Assembly (NCBI GenBank): GCA_002498725.1
Contig: DAIJ01000017.1
Location: 1-64,000, forward strand
Source of the DNA: Euryarchaeota archaeon UBA23
GTDB taxonomy: Archaea; Thermoplasmatota; Poseidoniia; Poseidoniales; Thalassarchaeaceae
Reading direction: 5' to 3'
DNA length: 64,000 nt
The position numbers and the translations under genes are program-made. Below the pieces are notes generated by a model. That model was not told where the DNA came from. It did no database searches and worked only from the letters and a program-made list of their open reading frames with translations. Shown here in pieces: positions 54,125 to 62,664 of this stretch. How positions within the stretch are numbered: position 1 is the first letter of the stretch; each line of letters opens with the position of its first letter.

Positions 54125-55240
54125 ATGTCTCGTACTTCTAGGGTAAGTAATCCATTATTGAGCGAGCATTTTTCTGAACTTAATAAGTTATTTTTTCGTT
54201 CTTCCCTGAGTCTTCTTTTTGCAATCATTATTTGGGCATTTTATGTTGATAATATACTGGATACTTGGACGTCGATAATCACACCCTCTTCAGCTCTTTC
54301 AATCTATGGCCCCTATGACTGGTTAGAAATAAGATGGACAGCTATTCTTATTCTTTCAGTTGTTTCCATTCTGCCAATTATTTGTTATGAAATAAGACGA
54401 TTTACATTATCAGGTTTAACAAAGAAAGAAAAGATCTGGCTTAATTCCTACCTATTAATTAGTGTTCTAATGATCCCATTCATACTTTACGTAACATGGT
54501 TTATATCAATACCAGAATTCATAAATCATTTTTCCAGATTGGAATCAATCGATGGAATCAATAATCGTTATGATGCTAAAGAAATTTTTTCTCTGGCTAG
54601 TGGTTTTTCTTGGATAATAATAATTACTTTTCTTTCCACTTTATCGGTCAGTTTGATAAATTTTTTTGGTTTTTCTGAAAAAGAAAAAAGTTACTTCTCA
54701 ACAAGGATTTTCTTGATTTGTGGCGGTATATTAATACTGACTCTCCCCTCTGTTTTTGAGGGCATTAGAGTAACTATAGCTCTGACATCAATTTCTATAG
54801 CATTTCTAATTTCCAGAACTACTCCAAGAGTTTCTCTCCGTAGGCACCATTTGAATATTCAGAATTTAGTTGGCTCATCTGGTGACTCTCAAAGAATAGC
54901 TCTTTTGGATTGTTCCTGTGAAGGAGCTTGTCCAAGCCTGTCCACTAATCAGATTTCAGGGGGTTCATTTCTAGGAATAGCTAATTTATCCTGCAAAGCA
55001 CTATGTCTTGAAGTGGAGGAACAATATTCACTTATGCAATTAGCTAATACAGAAAATCTTAGTAAAATCGTAATAACAGGTTGTGATGGAACTCCTTTAC
55101 CATTCTTAATGAAAAATAAATTAAATAAAATAGGTACAAATATTGAAGGCCTTCAATGGCTCAATCTCCCGGCTAATGTCTCGGAAGATTGGTTAAATAA
55201 ATCCCTGGAGGATTATTTCTCAGATCTTCAGGTAGAATAA
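54125..55240 (+). CDS. tatC: TatC-like translocase with Cys-rich C-terminal domain
   Basis: TatC is the twin-arginine signal receptor. Residues 1-240 fit it: EHFSELNKLFFRSS at the start (the ELR-type region), GLTKKEKIWLNSYLLISV before the third helix, and six predicted helices. TatC normally ends there. This protein continues for about 120 residues with six cysteines (DCSCEGACPS, NLSCKALC, ITGCDG) and a soluble alpha/beta pattern. The spacing and phrases VVITGCDGTP-like (here IVITGCDGTP) and NIEGLQWLNL recall the N-terminal domain of HdrA-type proteins. The TatC core is divergent: the conserved glutamate and proline of the fourth helix are not obvious. Fusion function unknown. Confidence 0.75.
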   Translation: MSRTSRVSNPLLSEHFSELNKLFFRSSLSLLFAIIIWAFYVDNILDTWTSIITPSSALSIYGPYDWLEIRWTAILILSVVSILPIICYEIRRFTLSGLTKKEKIWLNSYLLISVLMIPFILYVTWFISIPEFINHFSRLESIDGINNRYDAKEIFSLASGFSWIIIITFLSTLSVSLINFFGFSEKEKSYFSTRIFLICGGILILTLPSVFEGIRVTIALTSISIAFLISRTTPRVSLRRHHLNIQNLVGSSGDSQRIALLDCSCEGACPSLSTNQISGGSFLGIANLSCKALCLEVEEQYSLMQLANTENLSKIVITGCDGTPLPFLMKNKLNKIGTNIEGLQWLNLPANVSEDWLNKSLEDYFSDLQVE

Positions 55241-55241
55241 T

Positions 55242-56453
55242 TCACTCTTCGTCGTATCCATTTTCTATATCTCTCATCTTAGCGAGCTCTCTCATGTCTT
55301 CATGTGCAACTCCTTCCTGTATGGCTTGCTGATCTGATTCATCAACAATTTCAACACCAAGTAGGGTCTCGATTATATCTTCCATTGTAACCAAACCTAC
55401 AGTTCCTCCAAAGTCGTCTTTGACAACCAATAATTGTACTTTATTTTCTAGAAGTATATCTAGGGCTTTATCAACTGAGTCATCATATCTACAACTATGT
55501 ACTTTTCTAGAGATATCTATCATATTAGGTTCAAAATCATCAGCTGCTGCACGTCTTAAAATTTCACTTCTAAGTACCAATCCCTTGATATTATCAACAT
55601 CTCCGTCGTAAACAGGCATACGTCCGTATACCATTATCGGTATTCTTTCTATTACTTGTCTAATATTTTCTTCTGCTGAAACACATGTAATAACAACTCT
55701 CGGCGTCATTATTGTCTGAATTTCTATATCTCTCAATCGAAGTAAATTTTGTATAACAGTTTCTTCATCTTCTTCAATAATATCGGATTCTTCAGCAATA
55801 TCGGCTAATACTGCTAATTCATCACGAGTTACTGTTTCAGTTTGTACCTCTGGTAACATACTTCTAATTTTTTCAACAGGCCAAACAATAATCCATGAAA
55901 GGATTATCAGTGTCTTTAGCATATATCCAGAAGAAATAGTCATTTTTCTCCAGTACAAAGTTCCTATAGTCTTAGGAAGTATTTCAGATAAAAGAAGAAT
56001 TCCAATAGTTAGAACTGCGGAAGCTATTGCAACACCATACTCTCCTGGATGAAGATTTTCAACTTGAGTTCCAACTCCCAAGGCACCAACAGTATGTGCT
56101 ATAGTATTGAGAGTTAATATTGCGGTTAATGGCCTTTCAGGGTCGTCTTTGTAACCTATCCACAACTCACTGGTCTTAGGGTGCTTTTCAGCCATGCTTA
56201 TTATATGCCCTCGTGTTGTTGAAAGCAGGACTGCTTCTAGTATACTGCAAAGGAAAGAAACTCCCAATGCAAGAGTGGCATAAGCAATGATTAGTGTCCA
56301 TGTACTCAAAGTGAATTCACCTCTGAATCCAAGCCTAGATTCTGACGCAGAAAGATATGTTTGTGTATCACGACTGTTCGTGCTCCGACCCCAATGGAAA
56401 AGACGCTGACATAAATATGTGATCATTAGAGGTATAGTAACAAGTAAATCCAA
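55242..56453 (-). CDS. CNNM/CorC-family membrane protein with CBS pair
   Basis: These proteins are linked to magnesium and divalent cation transport. The 403-residue protein has a DUF21 membrane domain (helices near residues 55-80, 105-140, 150-180; signature SILEAVLLSTTRG) followed by two CBS domains, with IMTPRVV and MEDIIETLLGVEIVDE matching the family. The CorC_HlyC domain after the CBS pair is absent. The first 45 residues are polar and of doubtful use; a downstream start is possible. It is convergent with the TatC gene and ends one base from it. Confidence 0.85.
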   Translation of the reverse strand: MDLLVTIPLMITYLCQRLFHWGRSTNSRDTQTYLSASESRLGFRGEFTLSTWTLIIAYATLALGVSFLCSILEAVLLSTTRGHIISMAEKHPKTSELWIGYKDDPERPLTAILTLNTIAHTVGALGVGTQVENLHPGEYGVAIASAVLTIGILLLSEILPKTIGTLYWRKMTISSGYMLKTLIILSWIIVWPVEKIRSMLPEVQTETVTRDELAVLADIAEESDIIEEDEETVIQNLLRLRDIEIQTIMTPRVVITCVSAEENIRQVIERIPIMVYGRMPVYDGDVDNIKGLVLRSEILRRAAADDFEPNMIDISRKVHSCRYDDSVDKALDILLENKVQLLVVKDDFGGTVGLVTMEDIIETLLGVEIVDESDQQAIQEGVAHEDMRELAKMRDIENGYDEE

Positions 56454-56503
56454 AATAGAGATGCTGCACGTTAACTTATCTATTTGTCAGCGGGTGTGCA
56501 GTT

Positions 56504-58645
56504 TTGGAATATGTTACAATCTTCATGGCTTGGCCATATGCGAATGGTCCGTTACATTTAGGCCACGTCGCAGGGAATTGTTTACCGGCCGATATCCAGT
56601 ACAAATATGAGAGAGCCAGAGGACGTAGAGTGCTGATGTGTAGTGGTTCAGATGAGCATGGAACTCCTATTACAGTTACGGCGGAAGAACGAGGAATCTC
56701 GCCACAGTTAGTTGTTGATGAATTTCATGAGATTAATAGACGCGCTTTAGATGGTCTTGGCTGTTCATGGAGTGATAATATTGATTCTAGGGGCATAGAA
56801 TATGGTGGGTCATTGTATAATAGAACAACCGATAAAAGACATAAAGAGATAGTTAAGGAAATTTTCACTCAATTATATGAAAATAAAATGCTTGAACTCC
56901 AAACAATGCAGCAATATTGTGAAATTGATTCAAAAGGAAAAATTCGTTTTTTGCCAGATAGATATGTAATTGGTACCTGCCCTCATTGTGGTGAAGACGA
57001 TGCCCGTGGCGATCAATGTGATTCCTGTGGCGCCACTTATGAGGCAAACGAATTATTGGCCCCTCGTTCAAAAACAAACCCTGATGCTAAAATTGAGATT
57101 AGAGACACAGATCATCTTTTTTATCGATTAGATCTTTTTCAAGATGATTTAGCCGACCACGCATCTAAAAAACAGAGAATATGGAAGCCCAATGTTAGGG
57201 CAATGACGCAGAATTGGTTGAATATGGGTTTGAGGCCAAGAGCTGTTACAAGAGATATTGAATGGGGTATAAAAATCCCAATAGATGAGGAAGAATGGAA
57301 TAAAAAAAGAATTTATGTCTGGTTTGAAGCAGTCCAAGGTTATTACACATGTTCTAAAATCTGGGCTGAACGTTTTGCACAAAACCATTCAGATGGGAAA
57401 AATGCGTGGAAAAATTGGTGGATTAAGAAAGAAGGTCATGACTTGAAACACCTTTATTTCATGGGCAAAGACAACATTCCATTCCATACAATAATCTGGC
57501 CTGCAATAATTATGGGTCTGAATAAGACCCTAGACTCGGATTCGAAATTACATTTGGAAGACAATGTTCCGGCTAATGAATATCTAATGTTACAAGGAGG
57601 TCAGTTTAGCAAATCTAGAAGGCATGGTGTTTGGTTACCTGCATTTTTAGAAAGATATGATCCTGATACTCTACGGTATTATCTCTCAATAAATATGCCA
57701 GAAGGTCACGATACCGATTTCCGCTGGGAAGACTTTGTTGAACGAGTAAATAATGAATTAATAGGAAATTATGGCAATTTTGTCCATCGTGTAATGACAT
57801 TAAGTCAAAGATTATCTGAAAATGGAAAAGAAAATCCTCTAATGAAATTTGATAATAATTCAGATCATGATGATTTCTATCAATATATTAGAAAATGTAT
57901 ATCTGAGGCTATTTCATCTATGGAAAAACAGCGTTTTAAGGAAGCTCTTAGACATATTATGAATATTTCTCAGTCAGGTAATGCATATTTACAGAAGGCT
58001 GAGCCATGGAAATATATCAATGCTGAAGATTCAAAAGAACGCAGTAATTCTCTAAGTTCACTTACTGCTTGTTGGAGAGCATGTAAATCTCTTGCAATTT
58101 TGACATCCCCCTTCCTTCCTTTCCAATCTGAGCGGCTATGGAGTCAATTGGGAGAAGCAGGAAAGGCATGCAATCAATTATGGGATGATGCTAGCAATTT
58201 TGAAACAGATCTAAATTGGTCTAATAAACAACCCACACCTCTATTCCAGAGATTAGATTTAGATGAAATACTCAAGAATGAGTCTATGCTGGCAGAATCC
58301 GAAGAAGAAGGGGCTGATTACATAGAATTTGATGATTTCATGAAAGTAGAAATGAAGACTGGTCGTATATTAGATGTTCAAGATCACCCTAATGCAGACA
58401 AATTATATGTTGTTACTATTGAAGACTCCCCCAACTCAACAAGAACTGTCTGTGCAGGACTAAAATCATATTATTCTCCCGAACAATTAGTAGGAAAGTC
58501 GGTAGTATTTGTTGCGAATCTAAAACCAAGGAAAATCAGAGGGGTAATGTCTGAAGGAATGATGCTTGCTGCAGAAGACGAATCGGGCAATGTAACATTG
58601 TTAACAACAGATGATGAAATTGCATCCGGCTCCGGTGTTCGCTAG
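56504..58645 (+). CDS. metG: Methionyl-tRNA synthetase
   Basis: MetG charges both initiator and elongator tRNA-Met. The 713-residue protein has the HIGH motif as GPLHLGHVAGN, a zinc knuckle CPHCGEDDARGDQCDSCG, the KMSKS site as QFSKSRR, and a C-terminal EMAPII-like tRNA-binding domain (KVEMKTGRIL, GLKSYYSPEQL) from about residue 610. In some archaea that last domain is a separate protein; here it is fused. The start is TTG 56504. Confidence 0.96.
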   Translation: MEYVTIFMAWPYANGPLHLGHVAGNCLPADIQYKYERARGRRVLMCSGSDEHGTPITVTAEERGISPQLVVDEFHEINRRALDGLGCSWSDNIDSRGIEYGGSLYNRTTDKRHKEIVKEIFTQLYENKMLELQTMQQYCEIDSKGKIRFLPDRYVIGTCPHCGEDDARGDQCDSCGATYEANELLAPRSKTNPDAKIEIRDTDHLFYRLDLFQDDLADHASKKQRIWKPNVRAMTQNWLNMGLRPRAVTRDIEWGIKIPIDEEEWNKKRIYVWFEAVQGYYTCSKIWAERFAQNHSDGKNAWKNWWIKKEGHDLKHLYFMGKDNIPFHTIIWPAIIMGLNKTLDSDSKLHLEDNVPANEYLMLQGGQFSKSRRHGVWLPAFLERYDPDTLRYYLSINMPEGHDTDFRWEDFVERVNNELIGNYGNFVHRVMTLSQRLSENGKENPLMKFDNNSDHDDFYQYIRKCISEAISSMEKQRFKEALRHIMNISQSGNAYLQKAEPWKYINAEDSKERSNSLSSLTACWRACKSLAILTSPFLPFQSERLWSQLGEAGKACNQLWDDASNFETDLNWSNKQPTPLFQRLDLDEILKNESMLAESEEEGADYIEFDDFMKVEMKTGRILDVQDHPNADKLYVVTIEDSPNSTRTVCAGLKSYYSPEQLVGKSVVFVANLKPRKIRGVMSEGMMLAAEDESGNVTLLTTDDEIASGSGVR

Positions 58646-58653
58646 AATTTTTA

Positions 58654-59184
58654 TTAAGGGCGATCAAAAAATTCCCATTGGACATTAGCAAGCTCCTGAT
58701 TACTGCTTGCTAATTCATATGCTTCTAGAGGCTCTTTATTTAGTGTGAAAAATTGCTCACAAAACTTGAATGGTTTCATTATTTTCTCTGCTTGTTTTCT
58801 TCTCCCCAATAGAATTAATGCTACAGCAAATGCTTCAACATTGGATAACCTACCTGGTTTACCCCATGAAACAGGATTGGCAGCGAGAACTATTGGTAAT
58901 GTTCTATTATCTAATCTAGTTTTATTGCTAAGATATTCAACCGAAGAATCTATCTGTTTCCAAGAGCAATCCAGTCCAACCAATGCACCTCCTTTTTCAA
59001 TCAAATTTCGTTCATCTGGTCCAATGAGTTGGCCGGCTAAAGGATCCAGTAAAATTCCTCTTTTAGGGGATTTTTTTAGATCTTTGTGCAAATTGCAAAA
59101 ACCGAATTTTTCCATTCTGCGCGATGAACATTTTCTTGGATCATCTTGATCCAAATGTATTACATGGAGTGGTATATCCTCCAC
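58654..59184 (-). CDS. tsr3: rRNA aminocarboxypropyltransferase Tsr3
   Basis: Tsr3 transfers the acp group from SAM to a hypermodified uridine in small-subunit rRNA. The 176-residue protein fits the family: DPRKCSSRRMEKFG, LDPLAGQLIGPDE, LDCSWKQ, PIVLAANPVSWGKPGRLSNVEA and ILLGRRKQAEKIMKPFK. Length is normal. It ends eight bases from metG and is two bases from the MBF1 gene upstream on the same strand. Confidence 0.92.
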   Translation of the reverse strand: MEDIPLHVIHLDQDDPRKCSSRRMEKFGFCNLHKDLKKSPKRGILLDPLAGQLIGPDERNLIEKGGALVGLDCSWKQIDSSVEYLSNKTRLDNRTLPIVLAANPVSWGKPGRLSNVEAFAVALILLGRRKQAEKIMKPFKFCEQFFTLNKEPLEAYELASSNQELANVQWEFFDRP

Positions 59185-59185
59185 A

Positions 59186-59662
59186 CTAATCTCTCCTTTT
59201 CAGCATCTCCTCGTAAACATCACCGATGGTCATAGAACGTGAGTTAGATCCCAATTGTCTTGTATTCTCAGTAGTATTTTCCATCATCAATTCTATGTCT
59301 AGAACCTTCTCAATTTTTCTTATTAATGAATCAGTAGGTCGACTTCCATTTTCTATTCTTTGAACAGTATTAATACGTTCATTCATTCTTCTTGCAAACT
59401 CTCTTTGATCCCAACCTTTTGCAGATCTTGCATTTCTTATTCTAATATGAAAATCATCGGTCAACTCTTTTTCACCTTTTGCCATAATATTATTCTTTTT
59501 GGAAAGCGAGGTGGCAGATTTTTTAGGGACAATTGGTTTTGATATTGGCTTTTCTAAACCCAATCTTTCAATGCACCTATTACAGGCATCAACACGAGCT
59601 CCCGAGGCTTTTGTTCTGAACGTGGTAACTTTGTCCGATCCGCATAGTTCACAGGTTGCCAT
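59186..59662 (-). CDS. mbf1: Multiprotein bridging factor 1
   Basis: Archaeal MBF1 binds ribosomes and influences transcription and translation. The 158-residue protein has an N-terminal zinc site (CELCG, CNRCIE), a Lys-rich linker and the Cro-type helix-turn-helix (KGWDQREFARRMNERINTVQRIENG), then a C-terminal helix. ATG 59662 (MATCELCG) is the family start; the frame opens at 59692. It is divergent from pan and followed by tsr3, probably in one transcript. Confidence 0.93.
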   Translation of the reverse strand: MATCELCGSDKVTTFRTKASGARVDACNRCIERLGLEKPISKPIVPKKSATSLSKKNNIMAKGEKELTDDFHIRIRNARSAKGWDQREFARRMNERINTVQRIENGSRPTDSLIRKIEKVLDIELMMENTTENTRQLGSNSRSMTIGDVYEEMLKRRD

Positions 59663-59691
59663 TGACCATCCGTATAGGTAGTCAGCAATCA

Positions 59692-59703
59692 TACCTTCGG
59701 GTA
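59692..59703. other. Short UUCG hairpin in the mbf1-pan intergenic region
   Basis: TACC-TTCG-GGTA is a four-pair stem with C-UUCG-G closing, the same stable tetraloop as at 5433. It lies just upstream of mbf1 and before pan. The stem is short, so the role is uncertain. Confidence 0.25.
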
Positions 59704-59737
59704 GTAAGTATCAATACAAATCCCTAGATGCCACACT

Positions 59738-60970
59738 GTGACAAGCGGTTCTGATGTTGAATCCAATTCATCGGAAGATTCCAATTTCAATCGTTCAATT
59801 AACAATAATATAGAACTTCTAGAGGCTAAGATAAATGATCTTACTACTTTAAGTCAAGAGTTGTTAACTGAGAAATTATTTCTTGAAAATGAAGTTATTC
59901 AATTGAAGAAAAGAGCATCTCGTTTGGATGAGGAAATTAGTAATTTAAGATCCCCACCACTAATAGTTGGTAATATTCAGGATTTTAATGGTGATTATGC
60001 AATTGTAAGAAGTTCAAATGGTACCGTTTTTCAAGTTTCATTTAATCAAAGAATCGATCCCGTATTACTAAAACCCGGTGCTCGTGTTTCACTTAACCAA
60101 GATTCTTTATCAATTATTGATGTACTTAGTGATTCCTGGGACACTCTTGTAACTACTAGCGAAGTTATTGAAAAACCTCTCATTAGATATTCTGAAATAG
60201 GTGGCTTGGATTCAGAGATAATGAAATTAAAAGACACAATAGAATTACCTCTTAAAAATCCTGAATTATTCGAAAAGATGGGTATTGAAGCACCCAAGGG
60301 AGTTCTTCTTTGCGGTCCACCTGGTACTGGTAAGACAATGCTTGCTAAGGCTGTTGCAAATGCCACTAATGCCACCTTTCTTGGTATTGTTGGTTCTGAA
60401 TTGGCACAGAAATATATCGGCGAAGGTGGAAGATTAGTGAGGGAACTTTTTGATTTAGCACGTGACAAATCACCTTCAATCATATTTATCGATGAAATTG
60501 ATGCAATTGGATCGAAAAGGCTTGATAGTTCTACATCAGGAGATAGGGAAGTCCAAAGAACATTAATGCAATTGTTGGCAGAATTAGATGGTTTCTCCTC
60601 ACTTAAAGATGTCAAGATTATCGCGGCCACAAATAGGCCTGAATTACTAGACAAAGCTCTTTTGAGACCAGGTAGATTTGATCGTATTATAGAAATCGGA
60701 CTTCCCGATTACCAAGGTAGATTACAAATTTTAAAAATTATTACTAAAAATGTCCCACTTACTAATGGGATAAAACTTGAATCTATATCTAAGAAAACAG
60801 ACGGTTTTAGTGGAGCAGATTTGAAATCTTTAATTTTAGAATCTGGGATGAAAGCAATTACAGATGGAAATGCTAAGATTTCCTTAGAAAATTTAGAAAA
60901 TGCTTTGATTATTGTCAATAATCAGAAGAAAGAATCCGTATTTGGAGATCCATCTGCTCTGTATGGCTAA
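59738..60970 (+). CDS. pan: Proteasome-activating nucleotidase PAN
   Basis: PAN is the AAA unfoldase that feeds proteins into the 20S core. The 410-residue protein has an N-terminal coiled coil (about 20-70), an OB domain, and one AAA domain with Walker A GPPGTGKT, Walker B IIFIDEIDAIG and AATNRPELLDKALLRPGR. It ends in LYG, the HbYX (hydrophobic-Tyr-any) tail that opens the alpha-ring gate. Start GTG 59738 with no clear Shine-Dalgarno. Confidence 0.96.
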   Translation: MTSGSDVESNSSEDSNFNRSINNNIELLEAKINDLTTLSQELLTEKLFLENEVIQLKKRASRLDEEISNLRSPPLIVGNIQDFNGDYAIVRSSNGTVFQVSFNQRIDPVLLKPGARVSLNQDSLSIIDVLSDSWDTLVTTSEVIEKPLIRYSEIGGLDSEIMKLKDTIELPLKNPELFEKMGIEAPKGVLLCGPPGTGKTMLAKAVANATNATFLGIVGSELAQKYIGEGGRLVRELFDLARDKSPSIIFIDEIDAIGSKRLDSSTSGDREVQRTLMQLLAELDGFSSLKDVKIIAATNRPELLDKALLRPGRFDRIIEIGLPDYQGRLQILKIITKNVPLTNGIKLESISKKTDGFSGADLKSLILESGMKAITDGNAKISLENLENALIIVNNQKKESVFGDPSALYG

Positions 60971-61008
60971 GCATAACCCTCTTCAGCGATTTTGAATTGG
61001 AGTAAATT

Positions 61009-62055
61009 ATGGCGTCGCGTTGGATTGAATGTGTGCCAAATTTCAGTGAAGGACGAGACTCGGATATTATCGACAAGATTGTCCAACCAATAATTGATAC
61101 TCATTCAGTAACACTTCTTGATGTAGATATGGGCTATGATTTCAATAGAACAGTTGTTACAATGGTCGGTGAACCTGAGGCAGTACTAGATGCAGTAATT
61201 GAATGTACAAAAATTGCAATTAAATTAATTGATATGAGAAAACACTCAGGTGAGCATGCGCGTATGGGTGCTGTCGATGTGGTTCCTTTTATCCCTCTAA
61301 GTGGTACAACTATTGCTGATTGCGTTAAACTATCTGAAAGGTATGCAGAAGCAGTATCTGAAATGTTAAATTTACCAATTTTCTTGTATGCAGAGGCAGC
61401 AAGAACCAAACAAAGGAAGAGACTACCTGATATTAGAAAAGGCGAATATGAAGGCATGGAGAAAAAGATCAAATTAGAGGAATGGAAGCCTGATTATGGC
61501 CCTACCTCCTTCTCTCCTTCAATGGGTGTTACAGCAACTGGCGCCAGGCAAATCCTCATAGCCTACAATGTTAATTTAAACACAGATGACAAGAAAATCG
61601 CAAATTTTATTGCCTCCGTTATTAGGACTAGTGGCGCATTAATTAAAGATAAAAATGGGAATAAGGTGTTGGATGTTGATGGTAATCCGTTGCGCTCATC
61701 TGGAAAATTTCAGGCCTTACAAGCTGCTGGATGGATGTTTGATGAAAACACTGCTCAAGTTTCAATGAACCTCCTAGATCACAATATTACAGGACTATAC
61801 GATGTTACTGAAACTATTCGTGCTGAAGCCGAGAAATTAGGGTATTATGTTACAGGATCAGAACTTGTGGGTCTAGTTCCATTAGATGCTATGTTATCTA
61901 CTGGGAAGAAATATGTTAAAAATTCTGAACATTCTAATAGGATGGAATTAGTAAATGCCGCTATAGATGGTTTATCATTAGATAGAATTACTGATTTCGA
62001 CCCTCGTTCGAGCATTATAGAGTGGGCAATAGAAGATAAGATGGTGAATCAATGA
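61009..62055 (+). CDS. ftcD: Glutamate formimidoyltransferase
   Basis: FtcD moves the formimino group from formiminoglutamate to tetrahydrofolate, a late step of histidine breakdown. The 348-residue protein has formiminotransferase N and C domains: IECVPNFSEGRD at the start, HARMGAVDVVPFIP, and GPTSFSPSMGVTATGAR. There is no cyclodeaminase domain; that activity is the next gene, overlapping by four bases. It is the first of three histidine genes here. Confidence 0.93.
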   Translation: MASRWIECVPNFSEGRDSDIIDKIVQPIIDTHSVTLLDVDMGYDFNRTVVTMVGEPEAVLDAVIECTKIAIKLIDMRKHSGEHARMGAVDVVPFIPLSGTTIADCVKLSERYAEAVSEMLNLPIFLYAEAARTKQRKRLPDIRKGEYEGMEKKIKLEEWKPDYGPTSFSPSMGVTATGARQILIAYNVNLNTDDKKIANFIASVIRTSGALIKDKNGNKVLDVDGNPLRSSGKFQALQAAGWMFDENTAQVSMNLLDHNITGLYDVTETIRAEAEKLGYYVTGSELVGLVPLDAMLSTGKKYVKNSEHSNRMELVNAAIDGLSLDRITDFDPRSSIIEWAIEDKMVNQ

Positions 62056-62660
62056 ACGATGATTATAGAGATGTATTACGGACAATTGAGTCTACTTCTC
62101 CAACTCCTGGCGGTGGTGCTGTTGCTGCTTTGATCCTCGGTCACGGAATTGCTCTCAATAGAATGGTGTGTGGATTGACCCTAGGGCGTGAAAAATGGAT
62201 AGATGGGCATAAAATAGCAAATGATTTTCTTAATTTATCCGAATCTTGGATTGATGCTTCAATCATTAAGGCGAATGTTGATTGTGAAGCTTTTGAAAAA
62301 GTTATGTTGGCATATAAATTTCCAAAGGACACAGAAGAAGAAAAAAACCAACGTAAACTAGCAATTAATGAAGCCAATAAATTAGCTATTGAATCTCCAT
62401 TAGATATTGCGCATTTTTGTCTTAAAGTAATGAATGAAATGCCAGATATCGCTAAAACTTGCAATTCCAATGCCATTACCGATCTTGGAACCGCAAATAA
62501 TCTAATCTTAGCCGCAACTGAATCAGCAGCACTAAATGTAAGAATTAATTTTTCATCATCTGAAGATAATTATGATTATGAATTAAAAATAGAAAAAATT
62601 ACTAACGAAACTCGTAATTTGCACAGTATAATCAATAGGATTGTAAATGATAGGATGTGA
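62052..62660 (+). CDS. fchA: Formimidoyltetrahydrofolate cyclodeaminase
   Basis: FchA releases ammonia from formimino-THF to give methenyl-THF. The 202-residue helical protein begins with STSPTPGGGAVAALILGHG, matching the family's SPTPGGGS start, and has CNSNAITDLGTA near the end. ATG 62052 overlaps the ftcD stop, so translation is coupled. Only four bases separate its stop from the urocanase coding frame. Confidence 0.92.
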   Translation: MNDDYRDVLRTIESTSPTPGGGAVAALILGHGIALNRMVCGLTLGREKWIDGHKIANDFLNLSESWIDASIIKANVDCEAFEKVMLAYKFPKDTEEEKNQRKLAINEANKLAIESPLDIAHFCLKVMNEMPDIAKTCNSNAITDLGTANNLILAATESAALNVRINFSSSEDNYDYELKIEKITNETRNLHSIINRIVNDRM

Positions 62661-62664
62661 TTAA

